Of a DNA stretch of 64,000 nt, positions 43,896 through 56,699 are shown in pieces. This stretch comes from Taeniopygia guttata (lineage: Eukaryota > Chordata > Aves > Passeriformes > Estrildidae), in NCBI RefSeq assembly GCF_048771995.1, contig NC_133024.1:86098501-86162500 (forward strand), read 5' to 3'. How positions within the stretch are numbered: the first letter of the stretch is position 1; each line of letters opens with the position of its first letter. Under the pieces are notes generated by a model. It was not told the DNA's origin. It made no database searches and saw only the letters and a list, made by a program, of their open reading frames with translations. Both the position numbers and the translations under genes were made by a program.

Positions 43896-46800
43896 CTGCA
43901 TGGTCTTTTTCTTAATTGCATCTGAAGCATTTGCGACTTGTCTTTGCTTGGGTTTTGTTCAAATAAGTAGAGTGTTCATTTATCTTGCTGGCAGTAGTGT
44001 TGCTCTAGCTGCAGCAGTGTACAGATACGGCCAAGGTAAACTTTATAAAGAAAAATCTTTTACTTGGGCCAGTTCATACAGCTAGACTAGATACACATAC
44101 TGTATGCCCATACAGATTGTGTTGGATCTGAAGCTAGCAGCAAACGCATGGCTGATAAAGGTGGGGAGCAATTGCTCTGGTAGAATGAGAGTGTTTCTTT
44201 TTCCCAATTTTTTAGACCAATATGGTTTAGGATGACAAGAGTCTGCTGTACCAATTGATATTCTCTATTTTCATTAGAATAAATTACAAAATCAACCTTT
44301 GTGAAAAATTGGATTTGAAATTCCCCTTTGAGGAGCTTGTGAGCTCTGGCCCCATAGCTTTGCACTGACATAAAGGAGATTTGGGGTGATTGGATTGTGA
44401 CCAGCCACAGAGAGCCTCTGGACTGATCAAGATCCTTCATTTTTGGTCTTAATTTGTATCCTGATCTTGAACAACCCATCACTTCTGACCCTTACAAATA
44501 CTTTCCTTCCTGCTAAGTGCTCCTCAGATAGCTTACATAAAACATTTCTACTTCTGCAAGCTTCTTATTTTGACTGTGTGGTATTTGTAACACGGCCCTC
44601 TGGTTGGTACTGTTGGGATTTTGCATGAGCAAGGACTAGAGCAGACTGAGCACATATCCTAAATATCCATTTGCATTCAAAAGGAAACTTCCATTTAACT
44701 GTGGTTGTAATCCTTTTATGTTTGTTTTCTATGAATATGCGATCATGTGAGCTTTACTAGCAGAATACTTCTCTGTGAGAATGCCCATGTGACTTACTCA
44801 TGGGAGGCAAACATTTAATTCAAATGTTGCCTTTCCAAAAGGAGGTTCAGAGTTTTCTATTGACTTTGTTTTGATTACTTATTCAAACTAAATGTTACGA
44901 TCCTTGAGGATAAAGCAAAGCAAACCTAGGCAATATTATAATTGGTGGGACAATACGCACTCATGCTCAACTTGTTAATTTTAAAAAATGTTATCAATAT
45001 AGGCCAAAAGATACGTGGGGCTTAAATTCACTTTTCTTGATTCATTTTAGAGGATACATTCCCAACTGAAAATTTCAATATGGATTACAATATTCATAAA
45101 TAGTATGATCTACAGACCTACAAGTACTCACTGAAGTATTTAATTCACTATTTTATAACAAGCACATTTCAGACTTGAACTTCAGATCTACAACTGATTC
45201 AATGTAAACTTTGCCAAAGCAAATCCTCTGGTAAGATCAAAATATGTAAGTTAGGGATGCAGGATGTGGTTGCTTAGTTACTAAGCAGGAGTCTACCTGA
45301 AAAGCACAGAGAGTATGGAGAGCACTTCAGAGTATGGAGAAGGGTTTTGGCCTTTACTTTTGACTGACATGTCTGCTAAATGTTAAACATGGAACCAATT
45401 TTAATAAACAGCGGCTGCAGTCGGGCAACCTCATTGCTACTGCAGCCAGTGGTAGTGCAACCATTAGGGAAGAGAAATTCACTGGGGAAAATTTAAACAA
45501 AAATTTAGACAAAATTTAGTTTTAAGATGCATTTAAGAGGCATTTTAGAGAATGTACTTTGGATATTTTTCTTTCATATGCCATCCTCATTGCCCTCAGA
45601 AATCAGAGATTTCTAATCTGTTTTAATATTTTCAATATATCCTTGAATTATTTTTAATAAAATTTTTATAACTGTTTAAAATTATAAAACCTAAAAAGAT
45701 CATTAACCTATAGTGTTTAAAATTAATTTTCCCTTTAATCTGATTCTTGAGAGAAATAGTATTTAACAATATTCTGTGATGTTTCTGCAATTTGCCAAAT
45801 TTTTTTCAAGTATTTATAATGTATTTTCACCATTGTCTTGAAAATTGTCAAGAAGATAGTGGATTATTCTGCTTTCAACTGTGCAACAATAAGCTTTGCA
45901 AAATTTGAAGCCTTAATGGACACAGGGAAAAATATTTTTAAATCAAACCTGTAATGGTTTTCATAATTTAAAGATATGCTGATATAATTAGGAATGCACA
46001 AAGGTTTTTTTTTAGAAGATATACAATTTTGACTATGAGTGAATCTTGGAAAACAGCATGATTTAATTTGCCATCACAGTCAAGTGATCTATATGAATGA
46101 TATCAGACAATCTTATGACATACTTTTTTATGCTTCTGCAGCTGTCATCTTGTCTTTTTCCAATTTTCTTAGCTACAAAACAGATGTCAAACATTTTGTT
46201 TGTAGAAGTTACCCTGGAATTATTTTATCACTCACACCATTTATAAGCATTAGTGTGCCTAAGGATGCAATTAATTAAGAAATCTCTGCATAAATTGCAA
46301 AAATACAATAAGTATTGTACAACGCTATGCACAGTAATTTCTTTACAAATTCTAGAAAGTGCAGAACATTTTTCTAGATCTTGCATCTTAATGGCAGGTT
46401 AGTGTCACAGCTGTGGCTACAGTCTGTGTAGAATTGCAGCGTGACCAAGAAAAAAACCATAAATAATATGTAAAGCCTACCTTATTGCGGCATTACTTGC
46501 CTATGCAATTCCCATTTTTCATACCCTAAACTCAAATGCTGTTTTCCATACAGTTACTCTTTATCCATGTGGAAATACATGGGAAGGAGCTCCAGCCATG
46601 CCTGGCTCTCTGCTGGCACAAGATGCTGGATGCATCTGCACCCCTTGTTTTCTTCCTCACCGAGTGGGGAGGCACAGAGGGCCAGGAGCCAGGACCATGG
46701 CACTCCAGCAGCTGAACAACTAAGGGACCATAAAGCACCTTGCAGATGAGCCCCAGCTTCTCCAGTGGGGTCAATATTCACAAGTCTTTCTTCTCCGATC

Positions 46801-49634
46801 TTTGGCTCACTCTCATGGGTTCTTTCATTTCCATTTTAATTGGAGGCCTTGGTAAAGGGGCATATTCAGCCCACTTTTTCTGAAGGAATCTTCAGATCTT
46901 CAGGATCTCTGAAACCCTCAACCACATCTTGCCGTCCAAATTACTTTTTCCCCCTCTCTCCCCTATTTCATCTTGTGTCTTCCTTCAGCTGCCCTCCTTC
47001 ATTAACAGTTCCTGGTTAATTAAGCAGGTTAATACAAGAAAATACAAGAACTTCCAGTAAGGGTTCTCCTGAGCAAATCCGATTAACAGCAGGCTATCAT
47101 GGTCAGTCAAAACATTAAAACATTGCATTTAAACATACCAGAAGCCATTGACAAAGTTTTATAGTGTTATTCCTTGTACATCACCTCCTAAGTGGGTTAA
47201 AAGAGTACAGGTGATGGCCGGAGCAACGTCGCATTTTAAGAGGCAAAACAGAAAGCAGCATCTACAGTTCTTACTTCAGGTGAGCAGTTTAGCATAGTTT
47301 TAGAACTATATATAAAAAAAACTTTTAAATGGTGTGATTAATTATTATTGAAATGCTAACTTTCTTTGGGCCAAATTCTACTTAAAAAATGAGCTTTAAT
47401 CAAGAGTTAGAGTATTTAATGTTACTCCGTGCAGGTTTGATTGATTCAGTTTTCTTCTTGCTCCTGCAAAAATGAATGCAAGAAGACATGACTCTTAAAT
47501 TAAAGAGTGGATTATGACCTTCAGGGAGGAGTCAAAGGATTTAGAAAGAACCTCAAATAAGGGATGGATGAACATATTAATGACAGTTAGCATTCACTTT
47601 CTGTTAGGTTGAAATAAATTAAGACAATTTGAGCATGTATATGACAAAGCTTTTCCAGTTTCCTGAAACCAAATTTGTTAACTATTAACGCATGCTAAAA
47701 ACCCTTAACCCTTTGATAAAATGTGGGGAAGGAAGATGTGCATGTTACACCTAAAGTAATTTTTCATTATTAGTAATATTATTAAATGTGGTATTTTGTC
47801 CTGTTTGTTTTTGTTGGATAGGTAGTTGCTCATGTTCTGCCAGTTAATCCTGTTCTTTTGCCCATTTTAATTATAAAGCACCTAATAACATAGTGACTGC
47901 TTCTAATAAATTAAAAACACCTGGATAAATAGAGAGGTGGTGTTGTCTATTAGGCACAATATCCAGGTTTGGTTAAAAACAGGAAAGTGCTTGAGCTCCT
48001 AAAGTAGCTTCTGCAGCTTGACACAGATATAAAAGATTAGCTCTCAGCTCTAGCAGAAATGCCTGAAGCATAAGGACCTGGGAACTTCTGTTCAAGGACA
48101 GAAATAATCAACAGCCCTCATAAATATTGTTCCTAATTCTACGTGTGACAGTGAAAATAATTTTGCAGCCTTGAGAAGCTTTTACATTTTCAGCTTAGCA
48201 TGGTTTAACTGCAAGCTGTGTGGCTTGCAGAAGAGCAACCCACTTGTGCATTTCTCCAAAAGCAATGGTTCATATGCCTCTGAAACAGAGGATACAATGC
48301 CCAGGCTGTGGCCAGTTTCAGTGTTTGCCACATCGGTGGTGCTGCCAGTCACCCTGCAAAGCCAATGCAATGTAGCTTTTAGTCACAGTGCTTACACTAA
48401 CTTCTGGTATTCTGAAACAACTGGCACTTGCCATGGGCTTTTAATCAGGCCCTTGTAGTTCTCCTTTCCTTAGTATACAGCAACTCTTAGAGGCTGGGTT
48501 TAGCCAGCGCTTCCGAGTGAGGTCTCAGCAAAATTTGGATTGTTTCATGTATGAGCCCATACAGAATCTGAGTTCTTTGAAAACCCTCATCATCATTATC
48601 TAAGTGCAACTTTATCATTCTACAGCAGTAACCTTCCTGAGGACCTCACCATGGGTGAAAATACTGAGCAGAGGAGAAAAAAGGGATCATGAGAAAATGT
48701 ACTACAGTAACCCCTTATTAGTGAATGAATGCACACTCATGCATGCTTCAGCTATCTGCTTTGATATCCAAATACAATAGAGCTATAGACTAGGCTCAGA
48801 ATTTGACCTTCAGTGTCTTTCTGCCAGGGCATTTATTCCTCAACTGGTTTCTTTAGTCTTAGGCTGTTTTTGTGCTAAGTAGTGAAGAAGTCTGGTAACC
48901 CCTGCTGTGCCAGAGGAGATTGGCCCTGTACAGCAATCATGGTGTAAGACTGACAAACTCGTGCCTGACAGGTAATGACATCTCCTGCCAATCCTTCTTC
49001 ATCCACAGAATGCAAGCTTTACTAAGCTGCTTAATGATGGCACAATGTTTACTTCCTTTTTGATGTAGGTATAGAAGGGATCTGAATAAAATTTATCCCC
49101 TTTTGGTCATGAAATATATGTTGTGAAACACAGGTTGTACAGCTGAGAGCATAACAATTTGAGGACAGAACTACCTCTGGAAAAACCATTTCTGTTCCTC
49201 TTCTGCACATTTCTATCTGCCTTTTATATCACTGTTTATCTTTGTTATTATGAAGTACATCTTTCTGCATGGTGGTCATAGCTCAAATATTATTTGAAGG
49301 GAATGTCTTTTGACTGTCATTTTGCTTGCTCAAGCCCTTGGAGTTCTTGAAATGTAAAGATTTATAGCTTTTTTTTTTGCTCTGCTTGTCCCTTACCTAT
49401 GCATATATAGATGCATATCTCTTGGAACACAAAATGTCCCTCAGACATTTTTTGAGGTTCCAAGCCCTGGTCAAAAGCATTTTAAACCCTGGCAGGCAGC
49501 TGGAAACAGCTGTGATTTTGAGTTTGAGCCATGGAATGAGTTACCAACTTTGAAGGTGGAACAAGCAGCCACAAAAGTTTAGATATTAGAGTAGAAGTAG
49601 TTACAAAGTAGAGGGGAAAAATTTTTAGTATTGT

Positions 49635-49690
49635 ACAGGGGGTTTTAGCACCTGTACAGGGGGGGTTTTACTTTGTACAGGGGGGTCAGA
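49635..49690. repeat. Triplicated TGTACAGGGGG motif
   Basis: Three copies of (T/C)GTACAGGGGG(G/GG) occur, the first two followed by TTTTA, at about 20-25-bp intervals. This is a small imperfect tandem repeat. Confidence 0.88.
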
Positions 49691-52349
49691 ACTTTTAAGA
49701 TGGAGGAATGTGGGCTGATCCTGTTCCTCCTCTTTCTTCTTCCTTACCTCCATGTTCTTGATGATGCTGGCACTTACGGATTGGTTTAGAGTAGAAAAGC
49801 ACCTTTTAATATAGGTAGTATGTATTGGGGGAAACCTGTAAACATGTAACACGTAATATATTATAATCATATAAAAGATAGCAGCAGCCTTGGGTGGATG
49901 GGAGAGAAGAAGAAGACACCAGACAGTGAGGGTGGTGAGGGTGTTAGGGGTGTGTGTGCCTCTGCCTGAGCTGCTGGCCAAACCACAGTAGCCAGAGAAG
50001 ACAATCCTTTAGATAGCTTACAGTAAACTGCCTTGAGACCGAACAACAAGAGGCTGCAGAGTTTTTCTTTGGAAGCGCGGGTTGGAGGAGAGACTTTGCC
50101 CTGAACCAGGCTGGGGTTCCAGCACATATCTCTATCTCAAACTGGCTGATTAAAGTAACTGGTGCAGAGGAACCCATCCTAGGAACAGTATCTTCTGCTA
50201 TATCCGTGGCTCCAGTCAATGCTTGTCTTCTGAGACCTGGAGGAGTACACAGTGCACACACAAAATCAAGGAGCAGGAAGTATTTTCTTTTATTTTTGAT
50301 AAAAATTTGCTGACCTATATTCCTTTGCTGCAATAATGAAAGCCCATCCACCTCTAGAACATGATTCTACAGCTTTGAGTAGGGGAAATTAATTCAACAA
50401 ACTCAAGGCCCTGATGATTCTGTGATCAATTATCAGAACTGCTCATTCCCCTTTAATGGTAGGGTTAATATGAGGATGTATTTTGTGAGTCTCTGTAGGA
50501 CTGGGCCAGATACCCAGAGTGGTAAAAAGAGAAAAGAACACTTCCCTTTTATGTAAAAATCTAAAACCCTTTTAACATTCCTGAATGGTTTATCTTTCCT
50601 GTGCTAAACAATTCTCAAAGTGTAAGTGGTTACCTTTGCTGGTGCCTTTTGGTAATATGCAGTGACATATGCAGGAGCACATGGAAAAGGCTTTGTCGCC
50701 ACACCTTAGCATTACAGATAGTATGTTTTATGGAGTACCATGAAAAAAAAAAATGTAGAAAAAAGTGAGGCTTAAAGCAGAGGTCTTGCACTTGGCAGAA
50801 AAGAAGCAGGCTTGTAATGTTCATAATTTCTAGGGGAACCCATTGCCCCTAAGATGGGGTATGCCATTATGGGAAGTTCTCTGCCAACTGAGGAGCAAAG
50901 CTGGGCATCACAGTCTTCACAAAGGAAATTCAGATGAATTTGAGATCCAGACTACTGAGTGCTTTGGAGACAATAGACTTGGGCTGGAGTCAGCAGTGTA
51001 GGAGAACACTAAGAGGGTACTGTAAGTCCGAGTCTGTGCAGGTGAGAAGAAATATTGCAGCCTGCTGCACTTGCTGGAATTTCCTAAGAGCTCATGACTT
51101 CTCACTCATGCGTGTGACATTGCTTTGGTCTAGACAAGAGCTGACAAAGGCTTGTATAATGGGGAATGGGTCACCATCTGATGCTGACTCCCATGACTCT
51201 TAAATGACATTATTTTTCCAGACAGCTATAATAAATAGCATTTTCTGTTAGAACACATGACAAAAACTCTATTACATTTTTTGCTCTGCTTTGGAAGAAA
51301 TCCCCTTTTACATTAATGGCCAGATCTGGCTATAAGGTTCTGGAATGGGACTTTTCTGATCAGAATTTTCTGCTGTGAATTGAAAATGAAAAAAAATGTA
51401 TCATTGTTGAGGGGTCTTAAAGTTGACACAATCCAAAGTAAAAACATCCACATAATCTAAAATGACCAAGAATATTTGTGAAATGTAAAGTTTAATGATA
51501 AAAAGCCCTTCAAAAAATTGTAATACCAGACAACAGTAATTCAAAAGTTACCACATAATATTTTTTCTTTTATTCTAGATGTCAGCAACTCTCATAAATA
51601 AACAAATATGTAACTTGCCAGACGAATGATCCAAATCCTTCATGTTCTGAAAATAGGCAGTAACTAAATAAAGATTTTTTTTAAGAGAAGTGCAATATTT
51701 GACTGACCCTGTGAAATTTACCCCTCTGCTTCAGCCTTCACCTGCACCATCACACTTCAGGTCACTGCCCTCTTGGGTGTGCTATCACATGTGCTTGTGA
51801 TCAGTGCTCTCAGTGAAATGATCAAATTTAGTCCTTAAATGGTGCAAGCAATTCAGCTGGTGCAGAGGAGAAGGCACTAACTTCTAAGGAAGGGATGAGT
51901 ACAAGCCCTGTGCACAATTGAGACTAATATTTAGTGGAATTCCCCCTCCTCCTGTATTAATTAATTAGTGACAGGGACTCTCCCAGCTGCTGGCCCCTGG
52001 TGATCAACACATCTCATTTGTTGAAAGGTGCTGGCCCAAGGGTTTGGCCCACGGTGACTAATGCTATTCTAAGGCATTTAGCAGCTGGCACAATCAAGGC
52101 CCTCTTCCCAGTAGATACCATGCTTAAGAAGTTAAGGTGGTTGAATACAACAGGCATGGGCTAAACTCCATCTCCTCTAGCCCTACAGACTGAGAATGGT
52201 CCTGGATGGTGCTCCTTTGTGAGGATGGCTGCCTACATACTTATTCATCCATCTTGCCCATACCACATGATTGGTAAAGACAAAACTACTGCCCACTGCC
52301 CCTCTGCAAACTGTCTTTGATCACTCTGGAGGGAATATGGAGGCCTAAC

Positions 52350-53255
52350 AGAATTGTAGAATCACAGAACAGTTTAAGATGGAAGTGACCTTTAAAGGTC
52401 TTCTAATCTAACCCCCTGCAATGAGACCAAGTTGCCCAAAGCCCCATCCAACTTGACCTTGAATATTTCCAATGATAGGGCTTCTGCTTCCTCTCTGAAC
52501 AACCTGTTCCAATGTTTCAGCACCTTCATTGTAAAATTTTTCTTCCTTAAATCTAGTCCAAATATACGCTATTTTAGTTTAAGGTCTTGACCTCTTCTCC
52601 TATGCAAAAAGCCTAAAAGGATTGTCTCCATCTTTCTTGTAGGCCCCCTTTAAGTATTGAAAAGCTGTAGTAAAGTCTCACTGAAGCTTTCTCCAGGCAG
52701 TACAACCCCAACTCTCTCATAATTTCTTCATAGGAGAGGTGTTCCAGTTCTCTGATCATCTTGGTGGCCCTTCTTTGGCCAACAGGTCCATGTCCTCCAT
52801 GTGCTGGAACCCCAGAGCTGGACACAGCACTGCAGGTGGGGTCTCACCAGAGCAGAGCAGAGGGGCAGAATCCCCTCCCTGGCCCTGCGGGCTGCACTGC
52901 TTTGGCTGCAGCCCAGGACACAGTTGGCTTTCTGGGCTGTGGGTGCACATTGCCAAGTCATGTCCAGCTTTTCATCCACCAGCACCCACAGTCCTGTCCT
53001 GCAGCATTGCTCTCAAGCCCTTCTCCCGCCAGGCTGTATTGATCCCAGGGATTGCCATGACCCAGGGGTAGGACTCTCTCAGAGCAAGGGGCTGAGGGCC
53101 CTTGCTAGCACTCTGTCCCTCTAACCTTGGTGTGTCATCTCACAGCTTGTCACAGGCAAGCCTGGCATTATCCCCCTCTCTTCAAGTCTAGCTTAAAGCT
53201 CTGTTGACAAGCCCCACTAACCTGTGAGCAAAGATTCCCCCTTAATTATGGGGAA
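52350..53255 (-). repeat. Long CR1 LINE fragment, antisense to the window
   Basis: The longest CR1 here. It starts with the complement of the 3' end (GAATCACAGAACAGTTTAAG, AGTCTAATC-type TTCTAATCTAACCCCCTGCA) and passes through TAGGCCCCCTTTAAGTA, TAGGAGAGGTGTTCCAGT, GGTCCATGTCCTCC and GGACACAGCACTGCAGGTGG. It ends in the upstream block TCTTCAAGTCTAGCTTAAAG. Decayed CR1 sequence explains all open frames in this interval. Confidence 0.9.
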
Positions 53256-55129
53256 AAAATTAAGGTTTCAATTTGGCCACTCTTCAACATCAGACTGAAT
53301 TTGACCCACAGCCACTGAACACCATTGAAAGGAAAGCTGCAAAATAATCAGTTCTGGGGCTAGAAGAAAATTTCTGGGCAATGTTTCCAAATCCTTTTGC
53401 TGCAGTACTGTCATCTTTGTTAGTCAATACTTTTAGCAATGAAACCACTTTGATTTGGGTAGAACTCAGAACTTCTCTGCTTTCTTAGAAAATCAAAATT
53501 ATGCTGATTTGTATCTTTCCCTTGTGCAGGCTGCATTTGTTTGCACACAAGATGTGAATAATGAAGGAGTCTACAAAATTCAGCTGGTGAAATTCTATCA
53601 GAGTTTGCAAGAAACAAAACAAACACAAAAACAGCCCATCAAATAAAAATGGCTGATTGATGCAAAAGGCAACACAGATGGAGGTAATGGAGTTTCAAAA
53701 GAAGAATTAGAGAAGATCTGAATGGAAGCTTGTAAATCTGCAGCAATTCAGCTTTGCCAAGAATTGCAACGGGAAATCCTCATTATGGGAGATATTTCCA
53801 TTCTGTACTCACCAATGAGAGCTTTGCTAGGGCAACCACAGGGAAAGCACAGACCCAGCCATCAGCATTCCTGAGCCCTGCCAGCCTGCACTGCTGACTC
53901 ACAGGGCAGCCTTGAGTGAGTCACTCATTGCCAGATGATTCCACCTGACCTTGTCAAGGTGCTGCAAACAAGGAAGCAAAACAGACTCACCTTTGGCAAC
54001 TCTGCAGACAAGTTTTATCATGTTGTATTCCAGCTTCCCCCACATCACCAGTAAGCAGTGTGGCCAAGGAAGACACTTTAGGCCAGGCCAAGCCATTTTT
54101 GGGATTGGGAGCCATTTCCCTGGCATAGCAGACATATAAAGGAGCTGTCTGTAACAGAGGAAGACTTGACTGTTGCAAAGGGTACATGACAACTGGCAGC
54201 AAGTTCTTTATACACAGAAAGTGGAGAACCTGGTTGGTGGAAAGCTCTTTGTACATAGGCAGCAGAGAAGCCAGTGGCTCAGCAGATCCTGTGGGAAAGA
54301 TCAGTGAACAAGGAGATGCAGAGTCCCAGGGAGGGAGCCACATAAACTTCTGAAATAGCCTCCTACCATGCAAGCTCAGCTGAAGGGCTTAGATAGAGGC
54401 TGGTCTTAAATCTTCCACCAAATGGGAAATATATCACTGCTTCTAAGAGTGGGCTAGTGAATCCTGGAGGGCTACAAAATCTGGGAATTTTTCTGTTTTA
54501 TTCACCAGTTTCTCACCAGGGGGCATGCCACATTGCTAGTCTGGGCAGGACAGTCCTTGATTTGACAATCTGTCTCAATGCAATTGCTGTGACATACTCA
54601 TTCTCTTCTGTGGGATCAGATGTTGGCAGCCTGATCTATGTTAGAAAAATATCATCAAAAGTTTCTGAAATAACTCACTTGGGACTGAGATTTCCTGAGG
54701 GTTTTTCTCTGTAGTTCCTCTCTGTAATATCTCTCGTACCACCACCTCTGACCATGAACACTGGGCTGGATTAACATGACTTGCAAAGCCTGAAAAAAGA
54801 GCTGCGACCTGAGTGGTGCGTGGTCAGACCTGCAAGCTCAGGGGAAAAGGAGCCATAATCACCCTTATCTTGGCTTAAGCTTCATCTCCTCTTGCCTCCC
54901 AGCACTGGCTCTGGATCAAACTTCCCTGTTTCATGACAGGAGACAATGCCATTAATCACATTGCTGTATCCAGTATTTATACATAGAAAAATCAAGCCAC
55001 GTTGCAGGTTATTGAAAATCCCTCCTGAGTGCCAGCCGAGGGTTAGTTTTAGGCTGCAGCTGCCCAGATACCATTCCTGGAAAGGACTCTTACTATCAGC
55101 TATAGGGGGAGATTCTATAGGGAGCTATA

Positions 55130-55153
55130 GGGAGGGTGGGGTGGGGGAGGGGG
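55130..55153 (+). other. Potential G-quadruplex
   Basis: Five runs of three to five G separated by single A or T (GGG, GGG, GGGG, GGGGG, GGGGG) within 24 bases make a canonical short-loop quadruplex motif on the plus strand. Confidence 0.85.
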
Positions 55154-56663
55154 AGACATGAGAGGCTGCCCTGCAGAGCTGTAATCTGGGGTTTAGAGCT
55201 AGCCCATATCTCCTGCAGAGTCATAAAAAAGTGCCACTAAAGTCAGTACAGGAGCTCTCTACTGTCTGAGCTGCAGTAGGCAGCTTAGACACAAACACAG
55301 GCAACAAGCTGTGCCCTGAGTGCTCCTCTCCACTTTGTCCATCTTCCCCCAGGCTTTGTGAGGACTGTGAGATGCAGGTGGATTTGGGATGGGTCTCAGC
55401 TCTCTTGGGCTGGGGAAGGTAAACAGATGTAAGTTATATGGTTCCTGTTTTCTGTTGCTGTGACCGTTCTGTGACACCTGAAAGCTTCAGGAAGTGATTC
55501 ATAAAAACACATTTGCAGCAGGTTAGGTGCACTAAGGGAGCTGTAGGAAGAGTTGTCAAGAAGTCACAGGTATGGGTAAACCCAGCTGTGTACCACCAAC
55601 AACACAGAAAGCTGTCCTGACCCAACAAGCCAGGCTGTGTTGTAGTAGGTGCACCAGGCTGTAGATCCTCCCCAGCACTCCAGCACTCACCCAGGTAAGG
55701 GATGGATGCCCCTCTGTGTGAGGTCTCACCCTGACACCACAAATTACTCCACAGGGAGCAAGCCTTTATTCAGAGAGGCAGAACCTCCATGCAATAAATG
55801 CCTCTCTTGTTTCTGTTTTGTGACTCTGTTAGAAAATCAGGCTAGTGAAATACTCTTACCAATTTTAATCCCTGGATAGCAGAGTGAAGCCTTATGTCCT
55901 TTGTGCTGCTTACAGCTACAGCATTAGTGTTGCTAAATATATTAAATGTTAGAATTTTTGTACTTTTTTGGTAGAAACAGAAAAATAATAATTATGCTGG
56001 ACCTGACCTGTGTGAACTAGTGAAACACTGAAAACTCCCAGCTGTCTTTGAATAGAAACATTTCAAAGTATTTCCTAAATATTTTGGAACAATATTCAAA
56101 CTATGTTTTCTTTTTGAGCTATTTTATTTGATGTTTGCAAAATATTTGATGTCTGCAAGCTCTTGGATTTGACTCTCAGCTCATGTTGAGCAGTAAGCAA
56201 CATGCTTTTTGGCTGCAGGACTACAGCTTTCCTCCTGACAGCTGGTGACCTGCACACCATTGTCTTTCTTTCCTTGCATTTCTGCACATAATTTATGCTA
56301 AATTAATGAAGCATTTACAGAATAGCTTCTAATCATCAATGGAAAAAAACATTATGCTGTATCAGAAGTTGCAGTTAATGAAATTATGTGGTTTTACTTG
56401 CAGTGCACCTAAATGCTTTATTTGCTCCTTGAAAAGAGCTATAAGCTCTTTTTCTGAAATTCTCTCTTTCTGTAATAAGCTCTTTTTCAAACTTTCTCTT
56501 TCTGAAACTATTAATGGGCATATTTTCTGTCACAGCCAGGGCTCTGTATATTATGTGACCAGCTGTCTTGTTAAATTCCTTTGAGCAAATCATAATTTAG
56601 TACTGCAGGTGCAAATTCTTCTGCAGCCAGTGGATGTAGCAAGTACATATCTGAGATCTGCAT

Positions 56664-56699
56664 TTTCCCTGTTGAGTTGAACTCAACTCAACAGGGAAA
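56664..56699. repeat. Perfect 15-bp inverted repeat
   Basis: TTTCCCTGTTGAGTT (56664-56678) is followed by a 6-nt loop (GAACTC) and its exact reverse complement (56685-56699). The flanks do not pair further. Confidence 0.95.
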
